Below, piece after piece: positions 13,671 to 22,246 of a DNA stretch of 64,000 nucleotides. Origin of the DNA: Pseudorhodoplanes sp. Lineage in GTDB: Bacteria > Pseudomonadota > Alphaproteobacteria > Rhizobiales > Xanthobacteraceae. The DNA is taken from positions 62,001 through 126,000 of the forward strand of contig JALHOD010000003.1 in the NCBI GenBank assembly GCA_022843165.1. Direction: 5' to 3'. The position numbers were made by a program, and so were the translations under genes. The notes under the pieces are model-generated. The model did no database searches and was not told the DNA's origin. It saw only the letters and a list, made by a program, of their open reading frames with translations. The stretch's first letter is position 1, and each line of letters opens with the position of its first letter.

Positions 13671-13718
13671 GCGGGGACGGCCCCGTCATGCGCGGCAAAC
13701 GGTAGGGACGGCCCTGCC
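13671..13718 (+). promoter_or_regulatory. Guanidine-II riboswitch (mini-ykkC) controlling gdx
   Basis: Two short hairpins with identical ACGG loops: GGGG-ACGG-CCCC at 13673-13684 and a longer GGTAGGG-ACGG-CCCTGCC at 13701-13718, joined by a 14-base linker. Paired stems with ACGR loops are the defining structure of the mini-ykkC class, which binds free guanidinium through loop-loop contact. The second hairpin ends 7 bases before the Shine-Dalgarno GAGGT (13726-13730) of the guanidinium exporter at 13737. The usual action is to free the ribosome-binding site when guanidinium is bound; that mechanism is known for the class and inferred here. Confidence 0.92.
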
Positions 13719-13736
13719 AGGACATGAGGTTCTGTC

Positions 13737-14051
13737 ATGGCATGGGTCTATCTGCTGATTGCCGGATTGTTCGAAGTCATCTGGGCCATCGGCCTCAAAT
13801 ACACCGACGGCTGGACCCGGCTGTGGCCCTCGCTCGGGACACTGGCCGCCATGGCGGTGAGTTTCCTGTTTCTCAGCCTCGCCCTGAAGGCGCTGCCGGT
13901 CGGCACCGCCTATGCGGTCTGGACCGGCATCGGCGCCATCGGCACCGTCATTCTGGGCATCGTGCTGTTCGCCGAGCCCGCCACCGCGCTCCGGCTCGGC
14001 TGCGTGGCCCTGATCCTGACCGGCATTGTTGGCCTCAAGCTGGTGACTTGA
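13737..14051 (+). CDS. gdx: Guanidinium exporter Gdx (SugE subtype of SMR family)
   Basis: Small multidrug-resistance family protein of 104 residues with four membrane helices; Gdx types exchange guanidinium for protons. The key glutamate sits in [15 protein letters not shown] (helix 1) and helix 3 carries [20 protein letters not shown], both typical of the SugE/Gdx branch rather than the EmrE branch. The upstream two-hairpin riboswitch strongly supports guanidinium as the substrate. Single gene: the SulP gene follows about 110 bases later with its own ribosome-binding site. Confidence 0.93.
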   Translation: MAWVYLLIAGLFEVIWAIGLKYTDGWTRLWPSLGTLAAMAVSFLFLSLALKALPVGTAYAVWTGIGAIGTVILGIVLFAEPATALRLGCVALILTGIVGLKLVT

Positions 14052-14164
14052 GACCATATCAAGGCTTTCCGGGCCCGCCCCGGCTAAAAAATCCTTGGCG
14101 AAATCGCGGGACCCGGCGTTAATGGCCGCACACATTTCGTCTCCTGCTGATTCCGGGGACAAGG

Positions 14165-15871
14165 ATGGATCCCTCCGTGCCCGCGGCCCGTGGCCGTGGC
14201 GAACCGACGTTTGCCGACCTCTTCACCCCCAAGCTCGTCACAGTGCTGCGGGAAGGCTACGGGGCCGAGGGACTGCGCGCCGACGCCATCGCCGGCTTGA
14301 CCGTCGCCATTGTCGCCCTGCCGCTGTCGATGGCCATTGCCATCGGCGCCGGCGTCAGCCCCGAGCGCGGGCTCTATACCGCCATCGTCGGCGGCTTCCT
14401 GATTTCGCTGCTGGGCGGCAGCCGCTTCCAGATCGGCGGACCGGCCGCCGCCTTTATCGGTCTGGTGGCGGTGATCGTGGCGCGGCACGGCTATGACGGG
14501 CTGGTGCTGGCCACCATGATCGCGGGTGCGATCATGATGATCACCGGGTTCTTGCAGCTCGGCACCTACGTCAAATACATCCCCTATCCCGTGACGGTCG
14601 GCTTCACCGCCGGCATCGCCGTGATCATTCTGGTCACGCAGGTGCACGACCTGCTCGGCCTGCAGCTGACGAACGAGCCGCCCGACATGCTGCCCAAGCT
14701 TGCGGCGATCTGGGGCGCGATCGGCACCGTCAGGCCGGTGACCGTCATTTTGTCCCTGCTCTCGGTGGCGACCATTCTGGTGTTGCGGCGCGTGCGGCCG
14801 GCCTGGCCGTCGATGCTGATCGCCGTCATCCTGGCGGCGGCGCTGACGGCGGGACTGCAGCTGGATGTCGAGACCATCGGCACGCGCTTCGGTGCGATTC
14901 CCTCGGGATTACCGGCGCCGGCGATCCCGGCCTTCAGTCTCGAAAAGGTCCGCGCCGTTCTGCCCGACGCTGTGGCCATCGCCCTGCTCGGCGCTATCGA
15001 ATCCCTGCTGTCGGCGGTCGTCGCCGACGGCATGACCGGACGACGGCATCGCTCCAATTCCGAACTGGTGGCGCAGGGCGTCGGCAACATCGCCGCCGCC
15101 GCCTGCGGCGGCGTGCCGGTGACGGGAACGATCGCACGCACCGCGACCAATATCCGCGCCGGCGCGCGCGGGCCGGTCGCCGGCATGTTTCATTCGCTCT
15201 ATCTGCTGGTGTTCGTTCTGTTCGCCATGCCGCTGGTGGCCTATATCCCGCTCGCCGCGCTCGCCGGCGTGCTGGTCGTGGTCGCCTGGTCGATGGCCGA
15301 CAAGGCCGAGTTCGCGCTGTTGCTGCGGACGTCGCGGGCCGACGCCATGATCCTGCTCGCCACCTTCCTGCTGACGATTTTCTACGATCTGCTCACCGGC
15401 ATCGGCGTCGGCGTCGTGCTCGGCTCGTTCCTGTTCCTGCATCGCATGTCGGAAGCGGTGGAAGTGGAGGGCGATCCCAAACTCGTTCGCGACGACGCCT
15501 CCGACAGCGCCAATGGCCGCGGCGCCTATCGCGGCCAGACGCCCGGCGACGTCATGGTCTATCGCATCAGCGGCGCGTTCTTCTTCGGCGCCACCGCGCG
15601 CGTGAACATGATCCTCGACCGCGTGGTCAAGCCGCCGCGCGTCTTCATTCTGGATTTTTCCGACGTACCGTTCATCGACATCACCGCCGCCGCGGCGCTC
15701 GAGCGTTTCGTGCACCGTCTGCAGAAGGCCGGCACCAAGGTGTATTTCGCCGGCGTGCGCCCGCATGTGCGGCGCTCGTTCGGATTGCCGGGATTGCGCG
15801 GCCGCGCCGTGCATTATGTCGCGAGCGTGGAGCGGGCGCTGAAAGCGGCCAGCTCCGCCAATGCGGACTGA
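14165..15871 (+). CDS. SulP family anion transporter with STAS domain
   Basis: A 568-residue membrane transporter of the SLC26/SulP family; members carry sulfate, bicarbonate or other anions and the substrate cannot be read from sequence. The membrane core (about 40-430) begins with DAIAGLTVAIVALPLSMAIA and holds the family segment GGSRFQIGGPAAAFIGLVA. The C-terminal STAS domain (about 455-555) shows VMVYRISGAFFFGAT and FILDFSDVPFIDITAAAALE. ATG 14165 follows GGGGACAAGG closely. Its 3' end faces priA with only 15 bases between, so the two genes converge. Confidence 0.92.
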   Translation: MDPSVPAARGRGEPTFADLFTPKLVTVLREGYGAEGLRADAIAGLTVAIVALPLSMAIAIGAGVSPERGLYTAIVGGFLISLLGGSRFQIGGPAAAFIGLVAVIVARHGYDGLVLATMIAGAIMMITGFLQLGTYVKYIPYPVTVGFTAGIAVIILVTQVHDLLGLQLTNEPPDMLPKLAAIWGAIGTVRPVTVILSLLSVATILVLRRVRPAWPSMLIAVILAAALTAGLQLDVETIGTRFGAIPSGLPAPAIPAFSLEKVRAVLPDAVAIALLGAIESLLSAVVADGMTGRRHRSNSELVAQGVGNIAAAACGGVPVTGTIARTATNIRAGARGPVAGMFHSLYLLVFVLFAMPLVAYIPLAALAGVLVVVAWSMADKAEFALLLRTSRADAMILLATFLLTIFYDLLTGIGVGVVLGSFLFLHRMSEAVEVEGDPKLVRDDASDSANGRGAYRGQTPGDVMVYRISGAFFFGATARVNMILDRVVKPPRVFILDFSDVPFIDITAAAALERFVHRLQKAGTKVYFAGVRPHVRRSFGLPGLRGRAVHYVASVERALKAASSANAD

Positions 15872-15886
15872 CGCATTTCCGTCCGG

Positions 15887-18055
15887 TTACAGAAAACTCT
15901 GCGGATCGATATCGACTTCGAGCTTGAGCGTGCCGCGCGTCCTGGGCGCGTTCTGCAGCCAGCCGCGCAGGTAATGCGACAGGTCGAAATTCTTCGGCGA
16001 CTTCACCAGGATGCGGTGGCGAAAGCGCCCGCGCACCACTGCCAGCGGGGCCTCCGCCGGTCCCAGCACGCGCACATTATCGTCCAGCGGCGCGGCCGCC
16101 GCCACCTTGCGGGCAAAGCTTTCGGTCTCGTGCTTGTCGCCGCCCGACACGATCAGGCTCGCCAGCCGCCCGAACGGCGGATACGCGGTCGTCTCGCGCG
16201 AGGCGATTTCGGTGTCGTAGAAGGCGTCGCGGTCGGCCGCGATCAGGGCGCGCATCACCGGATGTTCCGGCTGGTGCGTCTGCAGATAGCCCATGCCTTG
16301 CCCGGCCTCGCGGCCGGCGCGGCCCACCACCTGATGCAGCAGCTGGAAGCTGCGCTCGGCCGCGCGCGGATCGCCGTTCGCAAGCCCGAGATCGGCATCG
16401 ATGATGCCGACCAGGTTGAGCTTGGGGAAATGATGGCCCTTCGCCACCAGCTGCGTGCCGATGATGATGTCGAAGCGGCCCTCCGCCACGTCGTCCAGCT
16501 CCTCGCGCAGGCGCTCGACCGATTCCACCAGGTCGCTCGACAGGACGATGGTGCGCGCCTCGGGAAACAGGACCGCGACTTCCTCCTGCAGGCGCTCCAC
16601 GCCGGGACCGACGGCCGCAAACGAATCCTTGGCCTCGCATTTGGGGCAGGATTCGGGGATCGGCTTGGAGAAGCCGCAATGATGGCAGACCAGCCGCCGC
16701 TTGAAGCGGTGATCGACCAGCCAGGCGTCGCAGTTCGGGCAATCGAGGCGATGCCCGCAGGAGCGGCATAATGTGAGCGGCGCATAGCCGCGCCGGTTCA
16801 GGAACAGCAGGGCCTGTTCGCCGCGCTCCAGCGCGATCTTGACAGCCTCGGCAAGACGCGGCGCGATGAAGCGCCCGCGCGGCGGGCCTTCGCGCGTCAT
16901 GTCGATGGCCTCGATATGCGGCATGTGCTGGCCGCCAAAACGCTCCGGCAGATGCAGCCGCGTGTAGCGGCCGCGCCGCGCATTCACTTCGGTTTCGACC
17001 GACGGCGTCGCCGAAGCGAGGATGATAGGAATCTGCGCTTCATGCGCGCGCACCACCGCCATGTCGCGGGCGTGATAATGCACGCCGTCCTCCTGTTTGT
17101 AGGCGGCGTCGTGCTCCTCATCCACGATGATCAGGCCAAGATCGGCATAGGGCAGGAACAACGCCGAGCGTGCGCCGACGATGACGCTGACCTCGCCCGC
17201 CGTCACCGCCGCGAAAGTGCGCGCGCGCTTGCGCGGCGACAGCTGCGAATGCCATTCCGCCGGCCGCACCCCGAAGCGCGCGGAGAAGCGTTCGAGGAAT
17301 TGCGCGGTCAGCGCGATTTCCGGCATCAGGATCAGCGTCTGCTTGCGCTGGCGGATGTTTTCCGCCACCGCCTCGAAATAGACCTCGGTCTTGCCGGAGC
17401 CGGTGACGCCGTCGACCAGGCTCGCCGCGAAGCCGCCGCGCGTGACCATCTCGCGCAAGGTGTCGGCGGCCTTGCTCTGCGCCGGCGAGAGATCGGGCTG
17501 CAGGAAATCCGGGTCGGGCGCCTTCGCCACCGGCTCCTGCGGCAGCACCTGCGTCTCGAGCGTGCCTTCGTCGATCAGCCCATCGATCACGCCGACCGAC
17601 ACGCCGGCGTCGTGCGCGGCGTCGCTCTTGGCGCGCAGCAGGCCGTCGGCCAGCGCCTCCATCACCCGCGCCCGCGCCGGGGTCATGCGCTTGGGCGCCG
17701 GCCCCGCCAGCCGCACGCCGACGCGTTCGCGCGCGGGGCCGAGTTCGCCCATGCGCAACGCCATGCGCAACACCATGCCGCGCGCACCCAGCGTGTAATC
17801 CGCCACCCAGTCGATGAAGCGCCGCAATTCCGGCTTGAGCGGCGGCATGTCGTGCCTGCCGATGACGTCCTTCAGCTTGTTGTGCAGGCCGGGCCGCGGA
17901 TGGCCCTCGCCCCAGACCACGCCGGCATATTCCTTGGCGCCGAACGGTACGGCGACCACGTCGCCGGCTTCCAGCGTCAGGCCGGCCGGCACGCGGTAGG
18001 AATAGGCCTGATCGAGCGCGATCGGCACCAGAACGTCGACAATCTTGGCCGCCAT
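15887..18055 (-). CDS. priA: Primosomal protein N' (replication restart helicase)
   Basis: A superfamily 2 3'-5' DNA helicase that reloads the replisome at collapsed forks. 722 residues. N-terminal DNA-binding region (DVLVPIALDQAYSYRVP, VVAVPFGAKEYAGVVW), helicase P-loop GVTGSGKT (about 221), DEEH box IIVDEEHDAAYKQ, a zinc-binding insert with four CxxC-type pairs (CRSCGHRLDCPNC, CHHCGF, CPKC), and the motif VGRAGREAG. The full set of motifs is intact. It lies between SulP (convergent) and xerC (divergent). Confidence 0.97.
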   Translation of the reverse strand: MAAKIVDVLVPIALDQAYSYRVPAGLTLEAGDVVAVPFGAKEYAGVVWGEGHPRPGLHNKLKDVIGRHDMPPLKPELRRFIDWVADYTLGARGMVLRMALRMGELGPARERVGVRLAGPAPKRMTPARARVMEALADGLLRAKSDAAHDAGVSVGVIDGLIDEGTLETQVLPQEPVAKAPDPDFLQPDLSPAQSKAADTLREMVTRGGFAASLVDGVTGSGKTEVYFEAVAENIRQRKQTLILMPEIALTAQFLERFSARFGVRPAEWHSQLSPRKRARTFAAVTAGEVSVIVGARSALFLPYADLGLIIVDEEHDAAYKQEDGVHYHARDMAVVRAHEAQIPIILASATPSVETEVNARRGRYTRLHLPERFGGQHMPHIEAIDMTREGPPRGRFIAPRLAEAVKIALERGEQALLFLNRRGYAPLTLCRSCGHRLDCPNCDAWLVDHRFKRRLVCHHCGFSKPIPESCPKCEAKDSFAAVGPGVERLQEEVAVLFPEARTIVLSSDLVESVERLREELDDVAEGRFDIIIGTQLVAKGHHFPKLNLVGIIDADLGLANGDPRAAERSFQLLHQVVGRAGREAGQGMGYLQTHQPEHPVMRALIAADRDAFYDTEIASRETTAYPPFGRLASLIVSGGDKHETESFARKVAAAAPLDDNVRVLGPAEAPLAVVRGRFRHRILVKSPKNFDLSHYLRGWLQNAPRTRGTLKLEVDIDPQSFL

Positions 18056-18162
18056 ATTTTCCCTGATTCTGCTCCGACACTCGCCCGATTCCGGCGATTT
18101 AAGGAAGGGTGAAGGACGTGCTCGTAACGTAGGGAAGAATGAAGCGCCACGAACACAGACAT

Positions 18163-18297
18163 ACTTCCCCCCTTGTGGGGGAGATCGGCAAGCGAAGCGA
18201 GCCGGGTAGGAGGGCGTCGTTACGCAAGACGAAGGACCCCCACCCCGCCAGCCTGCGCTCCGCTCCGGCTGACGACCCTCCCCACAAGGGGGTGGGT
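18163..18297. repeat. Dispersed palindromic repeat (CCCCTTGTGGGG family), copy 1
   Basis: A composite inverted repeat: left arm around ACTTCCCCCCTTGTGGGGG (18163-18181) and right arm CCTCCCCACAAGGGGGTGGG (18277-18296), with internal GC palindromes such as AGCGAAGCGAGCC. Related copies are at 22096, 52221, 52893 and 53346. It lies in the priA-xerC intergenic region and runs into the likely xerC start. Confidence 0.85.
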
Positions 18298-19236
18298 AAA
18301 CTCGCCTCCGCCTCGCCCGATATCGCGGCCGAGGCGGCGCGCTGGCTGACGCATCTGGCCGCCGAGCGGCGCATGTCGCCGAAAACGCTGGAAGCCTATT
18401 CCCGCGACCTCGGCCAGTTCGTCGCCTTCCTCGCCGACCATCTCGGCCAGCCGCCGTCGCTCAAGGATCTCGCCGCGCTCGCCCCGCAGGACGTGCGCGC
18501 CTTCATGGCCTCACGCCGCGCCGGCGGACTCGGCGCGCGATCGCTGATGCGGGAGCTGGCCGGTGCGCGCTCCTTCGCGCGCTTTCTGGAGCGCGACGGC
18601 AAGGGCAAGGTCGCCGCGCTGAGCGCGGTGCGCACGCCGAAAATTCCCAAAAGCCTGCCAAAGCCGCTCACCGTGCCGTCGGCGAAGCGCGTGTCCGACA
18701 CCGCCCTGCGCGCCGGCGAGGACCGCGAGCCGTGGATTCTTGCGCGCGACGCCGCCGTGCTCGGTCTGCTCTATGGCTCCGGCCTGCGCATCGCCGAAGC
18801 GCTCGGGCTTACGCGCCGCGGCATTCCCGCGCCCGGCACAGGCGACACGATCACTGTCATCGGCAAGGGCAACAAGGCGCGCATGGTGCCGGTGCTGCCA
18901 ATGGTCGCGCAACTGATCGCCGATTACATCGCCGCCTGCCCCTACGACCTGCCGGACGATCAACCGCTCTTCGTCGGCGCCAGGGGCGGCCCGCTGTCGC
19001 CGCGCATCATTCAACTGACGATGGAGAGGTTGCGCGGCGCGCTCGGCCTGCCGGATTCGGCGACGCCGCATGCGCTGCGGCATTCCTTCGCGACGCACTT
19101 GCTGTCGCGCGGCGGCGACCTGCGCGCGATCCAGGAACTGCTCGGCCATGCCTCGCTCTCGACCACGCAGATCTATACGGCGGTCGACACCGAACGCCTG
19201 CTGGATGCGTACAAATCGGCGCATCCAAGGGCGTGA
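18292..19236 (+). CDS. xerC: Tyrosine recombinase XerC
   Basis: Site-specific recombinase that resolves chromosome dimers at dif. From GTG 18292 it has 314 residues, the normal length. The N-terminal SAM-like core-binding domain begins near WLTHLAAERRMSPKTLEAYSRDL. Catalytic residues: Arg in YGSGLRIAEAL, Lys in GKGNKARMVPV, HxxR in HALRHSFATHLL, His in GHASLSTTQIY and the Tyr nucleophile in the same segment. The frame is also open through the repeat upstream to ATG 18139, which has an AGGGA just before it and would add 51 repeat-encoded residues. The choice is uncertain, as GTG 18292 has no well-spaced ribosome-binding site. Confidence 0.9.
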   Translation: MGKLASASPDIAAEAARWLTHLAAERRMSPKTLEAYSRDLGQFVAFLADHLGQPPSLKDLAALAPQDVRAFMASRRAGGLGARSLMRELAGARSFARFLERDGKGKVAALSAVRTPKIPKSLPKPLTVPSAKRVSDTALRAGEDREPWILARDAAVLGLLYGSGLRIAEALGLTRRGIPAPGTGDTITVIGKGNKARMVPVLPMVAQLIADYIAACPYDLPDDQPLFVGARGGPLSPRIIQLTMERLRGALGLPDSATPHALRHSFATHLLSRGGDLRAIQELLGHASLSTTQIYTAVDTERLLDAYKSAHPRA

Positions 19237-19240
19237 TAAT

Positions 19241-20641
19241 TCACATATGAATCGCGCGTTTCTCCACCGCCAGCGCGGCTTCCTTCACCGCCTCCGGCAG
19301 CGTCGGATGCGCGTGGCAGGTGCGGGCGATGTCTTCCGCCGAGGCTGAGAATTCCATCGCCACCGCCGCTTCCGCGATCATGTTGCCGGCGTCGGCGCCG
19401 ACGATATGCACGCCGAGCACGCGGTCGGTTTTCGCGTCAGCGAGGATTTTGACAAAGCCTTCGGTCTTCTGGTTGGCCTTGGCGCGGCCGTTGGCGGTGA
19501 ACGGAAATTTTCCGACATTGTAGGCGACATTGGCCGCCTTCAATTCGTCCTCGGATTTTCCGACCGAGGCGATTTCCGGATAGGTGTAGACCACGTTCGG
19601 GATCACGTCGTAATTCACATGCCCGGCCTGGCCGGCGAGAATTTCCGCCACCGCCATGCCTTCGTCTTCCGCCTTGTGCGCCAGCATCGGTCCGGTGATG
19701 ACGTCGCCGATCGCGTAGATGCCGGGCACATTGGTTGCATAATGCGCGTCGGTCTTCACGCGGCCCCGCTCGTCGAGCGCGACGCCGGCCTCCTTCAGAC
19801 CGAGTCCGTCGGTGTAGGGCACGCGGCCGATCGACACGAGCACGACATCGGCTTCAATCGTTTCGGCCGCTCCGCCCTTCGTGGGTTCGATGCTCGCCTT
19901 CAGCCGCTTGCCGGAAGCGTCAACCGCCGTGACCTTGGCGCCGAGCCTGAAGACCATGCCCTGCTTCTCGAACAGGCGCTGCGACTGCTTGCGCACTTCC
20001 GAATCCATGCCGGGCAGCACGCCGTCGAGGAATTCCACCACCGTGACCTCGGCGCCGAGACGCCGCCAGACCGAGCCAAGCTCAAGGCCGATCACGCCGG
20101 CGCCGATCACCAGCATCTTCTCCGGCACTTTCTCCAGCGTCAGCGCGCCGGTGGACGACACGATGCGCTTCTCGTCGATCTCGATACCTTTCAGCCTCGC
20201 GACATCGGAGCCGGTGGCGATGACGATGTTTTTTGTCTCGAGCGTCTGGCTCTTGCCGTCGGCGCCCTTGACCTCGACCTTGCCCGCTGCGGCGATGCGG
20301 CCGGTGCCGTGCACGGCGTCGACCTTGTTCTTCTTCAGCAGGAATTCGACGCCCTTGGTGTTGCCTTCGACCGCCTCGTCCTTGAACACCAGCATCTGCT
20401 TGAGGTCGAGCTTGGGCTTGGAGACGCCAATGCCCATTTTCGCAAATGCATGGCCGGCCTCCTCGAACAGTTCGGAGGCATGCAGCAGCGCTTTCGAGGG
20501 AATGCAGCCGATATTCAGGCAGGTGCCGCCATGGGTGGCGCGTTTTTCCACCACCGCGACTTTCATCCCGAGCTGCGCCGCGCGAATGGCGCAGACATAG
20601 CCGCCGGGGCCGGTGCCGATGACGATGAGATCGTAGGACAT
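19241..20641 (-). CDS. lpdA: Dihydrolipoyl dehydrogenase (E3)
   Basis: FAD enzyme that reoxidises the lipoyl groups of 2-oxo acid dehydrogenases and passes electrons to NAD. 466 residues beginning [20 protein letters not shown]; the redox disulfide is C41-C46 in [13 protein letters not shown]; the second dinucleotide site is [12 protein letters not shown]; the C-terminal HAHPTLPE holds the active-site His-Glu pair of the partner subunit. The start at 20641 is chosen because 13 further upstream residues are unconserved. Last gene of the mdh-suc cluster; a palindromic repeat separates it from odhB. Confidence 0.96.
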   Translation of the reverse strand: MSYDLIVIGTGPGGYVCAIRAAQLGMKVAVVEKRATHGGTCLNIGCIPSKALLHASELFEEAGHAFAKMGIGVSKPKLDLKQMLVFKDEAVEGNTKGVEFLLKKNKVDAVHGTGRIAAAGKVEVKGADGKSQTLETKNIVIATGSDVARLKGIEIDEKRIVSSTGALTLEKVPEKMLVIGAGVIGLELGSVWRRLGAEVTVVEFLDGVLPGMDSEVRKQSQRLFEKQGMVFRLGAKVTAVDASGKRLKASIEPTKGGAAETIEADVVLVSIGRVPYTDGLGLKEAGVALDERGRVKTDAHYATNVPGIYAIGDVITGPMLAHKAEDEGMAVAEILAGQAGHVNYDVIPNVVYTYPEIASVGKSEDELKAANVAYNVGKFPFTANGRAKANQKTEGFVKILADAKTDRVLGVHIVGADAGNMIAEAAVAMEFSASAEDIARTCHAHPTLPEAVKEAALAVEKRAIHM

Positions 20642-20685
20642 CACTCTTGCTTCCGCTGCTTGCGCCAAAGGCGCGACCACATCCC

Positions 20686-20779
20686 GGCCTCATGCTGATG
20701 AGCGCGAAGCGCGTCTCGAAGCATGGGGCCGCCCCATCCTTCGAGACTCCCGCCTGCGGCGGGCTCCTCAGGATGAGGC
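20686..20779. repeat. Dispersed palindromic repeat (CCTCAGGATGAGG family), copy 1
   Basis: The odhB-lpdA spacer holds GGCCTCATGCTGATGAGC with GCGAAGCGC, TCTCGAAGCATGGGGCCGCCCCATCCTTCGAGA and GGCTCCTCAGGATGAGGC. These are nested inverted repeats (TCTCGAAG/CTTCGAGA; GGGGCC/GGCCCC-like centre). A related copy lies upstream of ffh at 56891. It sits inside an apparent operon, so it would be transcribed. Confidence 0.85.
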
Positions 20780-20782
20780 GGA

Positions 20783-22072
20783 TTACAGATCCAGCACAAT
20801 CCTTGCCGGATCTTCCAGATTCTCTTTCACCCGCACGAGGAACGTCACCGCCTCGCGGCCGTCGACGATGCGATGATCGTAGGACAGCGCGAGATACATC
20901 ATCGGCCGGATCTCGATCTTGCCGTCATGCGCCACCGGACGTTCCTGGATCTTGTGCATGCCGAGGATGCCGGATTGCGGTGCGTTCAGGATCGGCGTCG
21001 ACATCAGCGAGCCGTAGATGCCGCCATTGGTGATGGTGAAGGTGCCGCCCTGCATCTCCTCGATCTTGAGCGCGCCGTCGCGCGCGCGCCGGCCGAAATC
21101 GGTGATGTTCTTTTCGATCTCGGCGAGCGACTTGCGGTCGCAATCGCGCACCACCGGCACCACGAGACCCTTCTCGGTGCCGACGGCAATGCCGACGTGA
21201 TAATAGTTCTTGTAGATGATGTCGGCGCCGTCGATCTCGGCGTTGACCGCCGGAATCTCCTTCAGCGCCTGCACGCAGGCGCGCACGAAGAAGCCCATGA
21301 AGCCGAGCTTCACGCCGTGCTTCTTCTCGAACAAGTCCTTGTATTGGGCGCGCAGGTCCATCACCGGCTTCATGTCGACCTCGTTGAAGGTCGTCAGCAT
21401 GGCGGCGGTGTTCTGGGCGTCCTTCAGGCGGCGCGCGATGGTCTGACGCAGCCGCGTCATCTTCACGCGTTCCTCGCGCGCGGCGTCGTCGGCGGGCGAC
21501 GGCGCGCGGACTTGCACGGCCGCAGCCGGCTGGCCGACCGGCGTCGGCGCGGAGGCCGCGCGTTCGATCGCCGCCATCAGGTCGCCCTTGGTGACGCGGC
21601 CATCCTTGCCGGAGCCCGGGACGGTGGCGGCATCGACGCCGCTTTCGGCCGAGAGCTTGCGCACCGACGGCGCCAGCGGCATGTCGCCGGAGGGTTTCGG
21701 CGTCGCGGCTTCAGGCTTGTCCTGGCCCCGGGCTTTCACCTCTTCCTCGCCGGCCTTGATCGGCGCGGTGGTGCCGGTCTTCTTGTCCGGCGAGCCGGTT
21801 GCGGTGGCGGCGGCCGTCGCGGGCTTCGCGCCGCCGGCGCCTTCCTTGATCTGGCCGAGCAGCGCGCCGACCGCGACCGTATCGCCGTCCTTGGCCGCGA
21901 TCTCCGAGAGCACGCCGGCGGCGGGCGCCGGCACCTCGATCGTCACCTTGTCGGTCTCGAGCTCGACCAGCGGCTCGTCGACGGCGACGGCATCGCCCGC
22001 CTTCTTGAACCATTTGCCGATGGTCGCCTCGGTGACAGATTCGCCGAGGGTGGGAACACGGATGTCGGTCAT
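20783..22072 (-). CDS. odhB: 2-oxoglutarate dehydrogenase E2, dihydrolipoyl succinyltransferase
   Basis: Transfers the succinyl group from lipoate to CoA in the oxoglutarate dehydrogenase complex. 429 residues: one lipoyl domain with the modified lysine at residue 42 ([15 protein letters not shown]), an Ala/Pro/Lys linker, a peripheral-subunit-binding domain ([20 protein letters not shown]), and the catalytic domain with the active-site His in [15 protein letters not shown]. The start [12 protein letters not shown] at 22072 is the family start; the open frame upstream runs into repeat sequence. Second of sucA-odhB-lpdA. Confidence 0.97.
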   Translation of the reverse strand: MTDIRVPTLGESVTEATIGKWFKKAGDAVAVDEPLVELETDKVTIEVPAPAAGVLSEIAAKDGDTVAVGALLGQIKEGAGGAKPATAAATATGSPDKKTGTTAPIKAGEEEVKARGQDKPEAATPKPSGDMPLAPSVRKLSAESGVDAATVPGSGKDGRVTKGDLMAAIERAASAPTPVGQPAAAVQVRAPSPADDAAREERVKMTRLRQTIARRLKDAQNTAAMLTTFNEVDMKPVMDLRAQYKDLFEKKHGVKLGFMGFFVRACVQALKEIPAVNAEIDGADIIYKNYYHVGIAVGTEKGLVVPVVRDCDRKSLAEIEKNITDFGRRARDGALKIEEMQGGTFTITNGGIYGSLMSTPILNAPQSGILGMHKIQERPVAHDGKIEIRPMMYLALSYDHRIVDGREAVTFLVRVKENLEDPARIVLDL

Positions 22073-22095
22073 TGTTTTCGGTCTCTCAGTTTTTC

Positions 22096-22239
22096 CACCC
22101 TCCCCTGGAGGGGGAGGGTCGCCGTGAGCGGAGCGAGCGGCGGGGTGGGGTGACCGATGTCGTCGCAGTTTCACCCCACCCCGGCTCACATCTCACATTC
22201 GTTCGATGTTCGCCGACCCTCCCCCTCCAGGGGAGGGTG
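22096..22239. repeat. Dispersed palindromic repeat (CCCTCCCC family), copy 2, in the sucA-odhB spacer
   Basis: Arms CCACCCTCCCCTGGAGGGGG (from 22096) and CCCCCTCCAGGGGAGGG (ending 22237) are inverted copies, with an inner pair GGGGTGGGGTGA / TCACCCCACCCC. The full unit can fold into one long cruciform-like hairpin in the sucA-odhB mRNA. Related to the copies at 18163, 52221 and 52893. Confidence 0.87.
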
Positions 22240-22246
22240 ACAGAAA

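Noticed and set aside
13686-14162. 158-codon minus-strand frame across gdx
   Set aside because: Antisense to a well-supported gene with riboswitch; no domain.
19406-20698. 430-codon plus-strand frame over lpdA
   Set aside because: Antisense shadow of lpdA; His/Asp-rich translation typical of such shadows.
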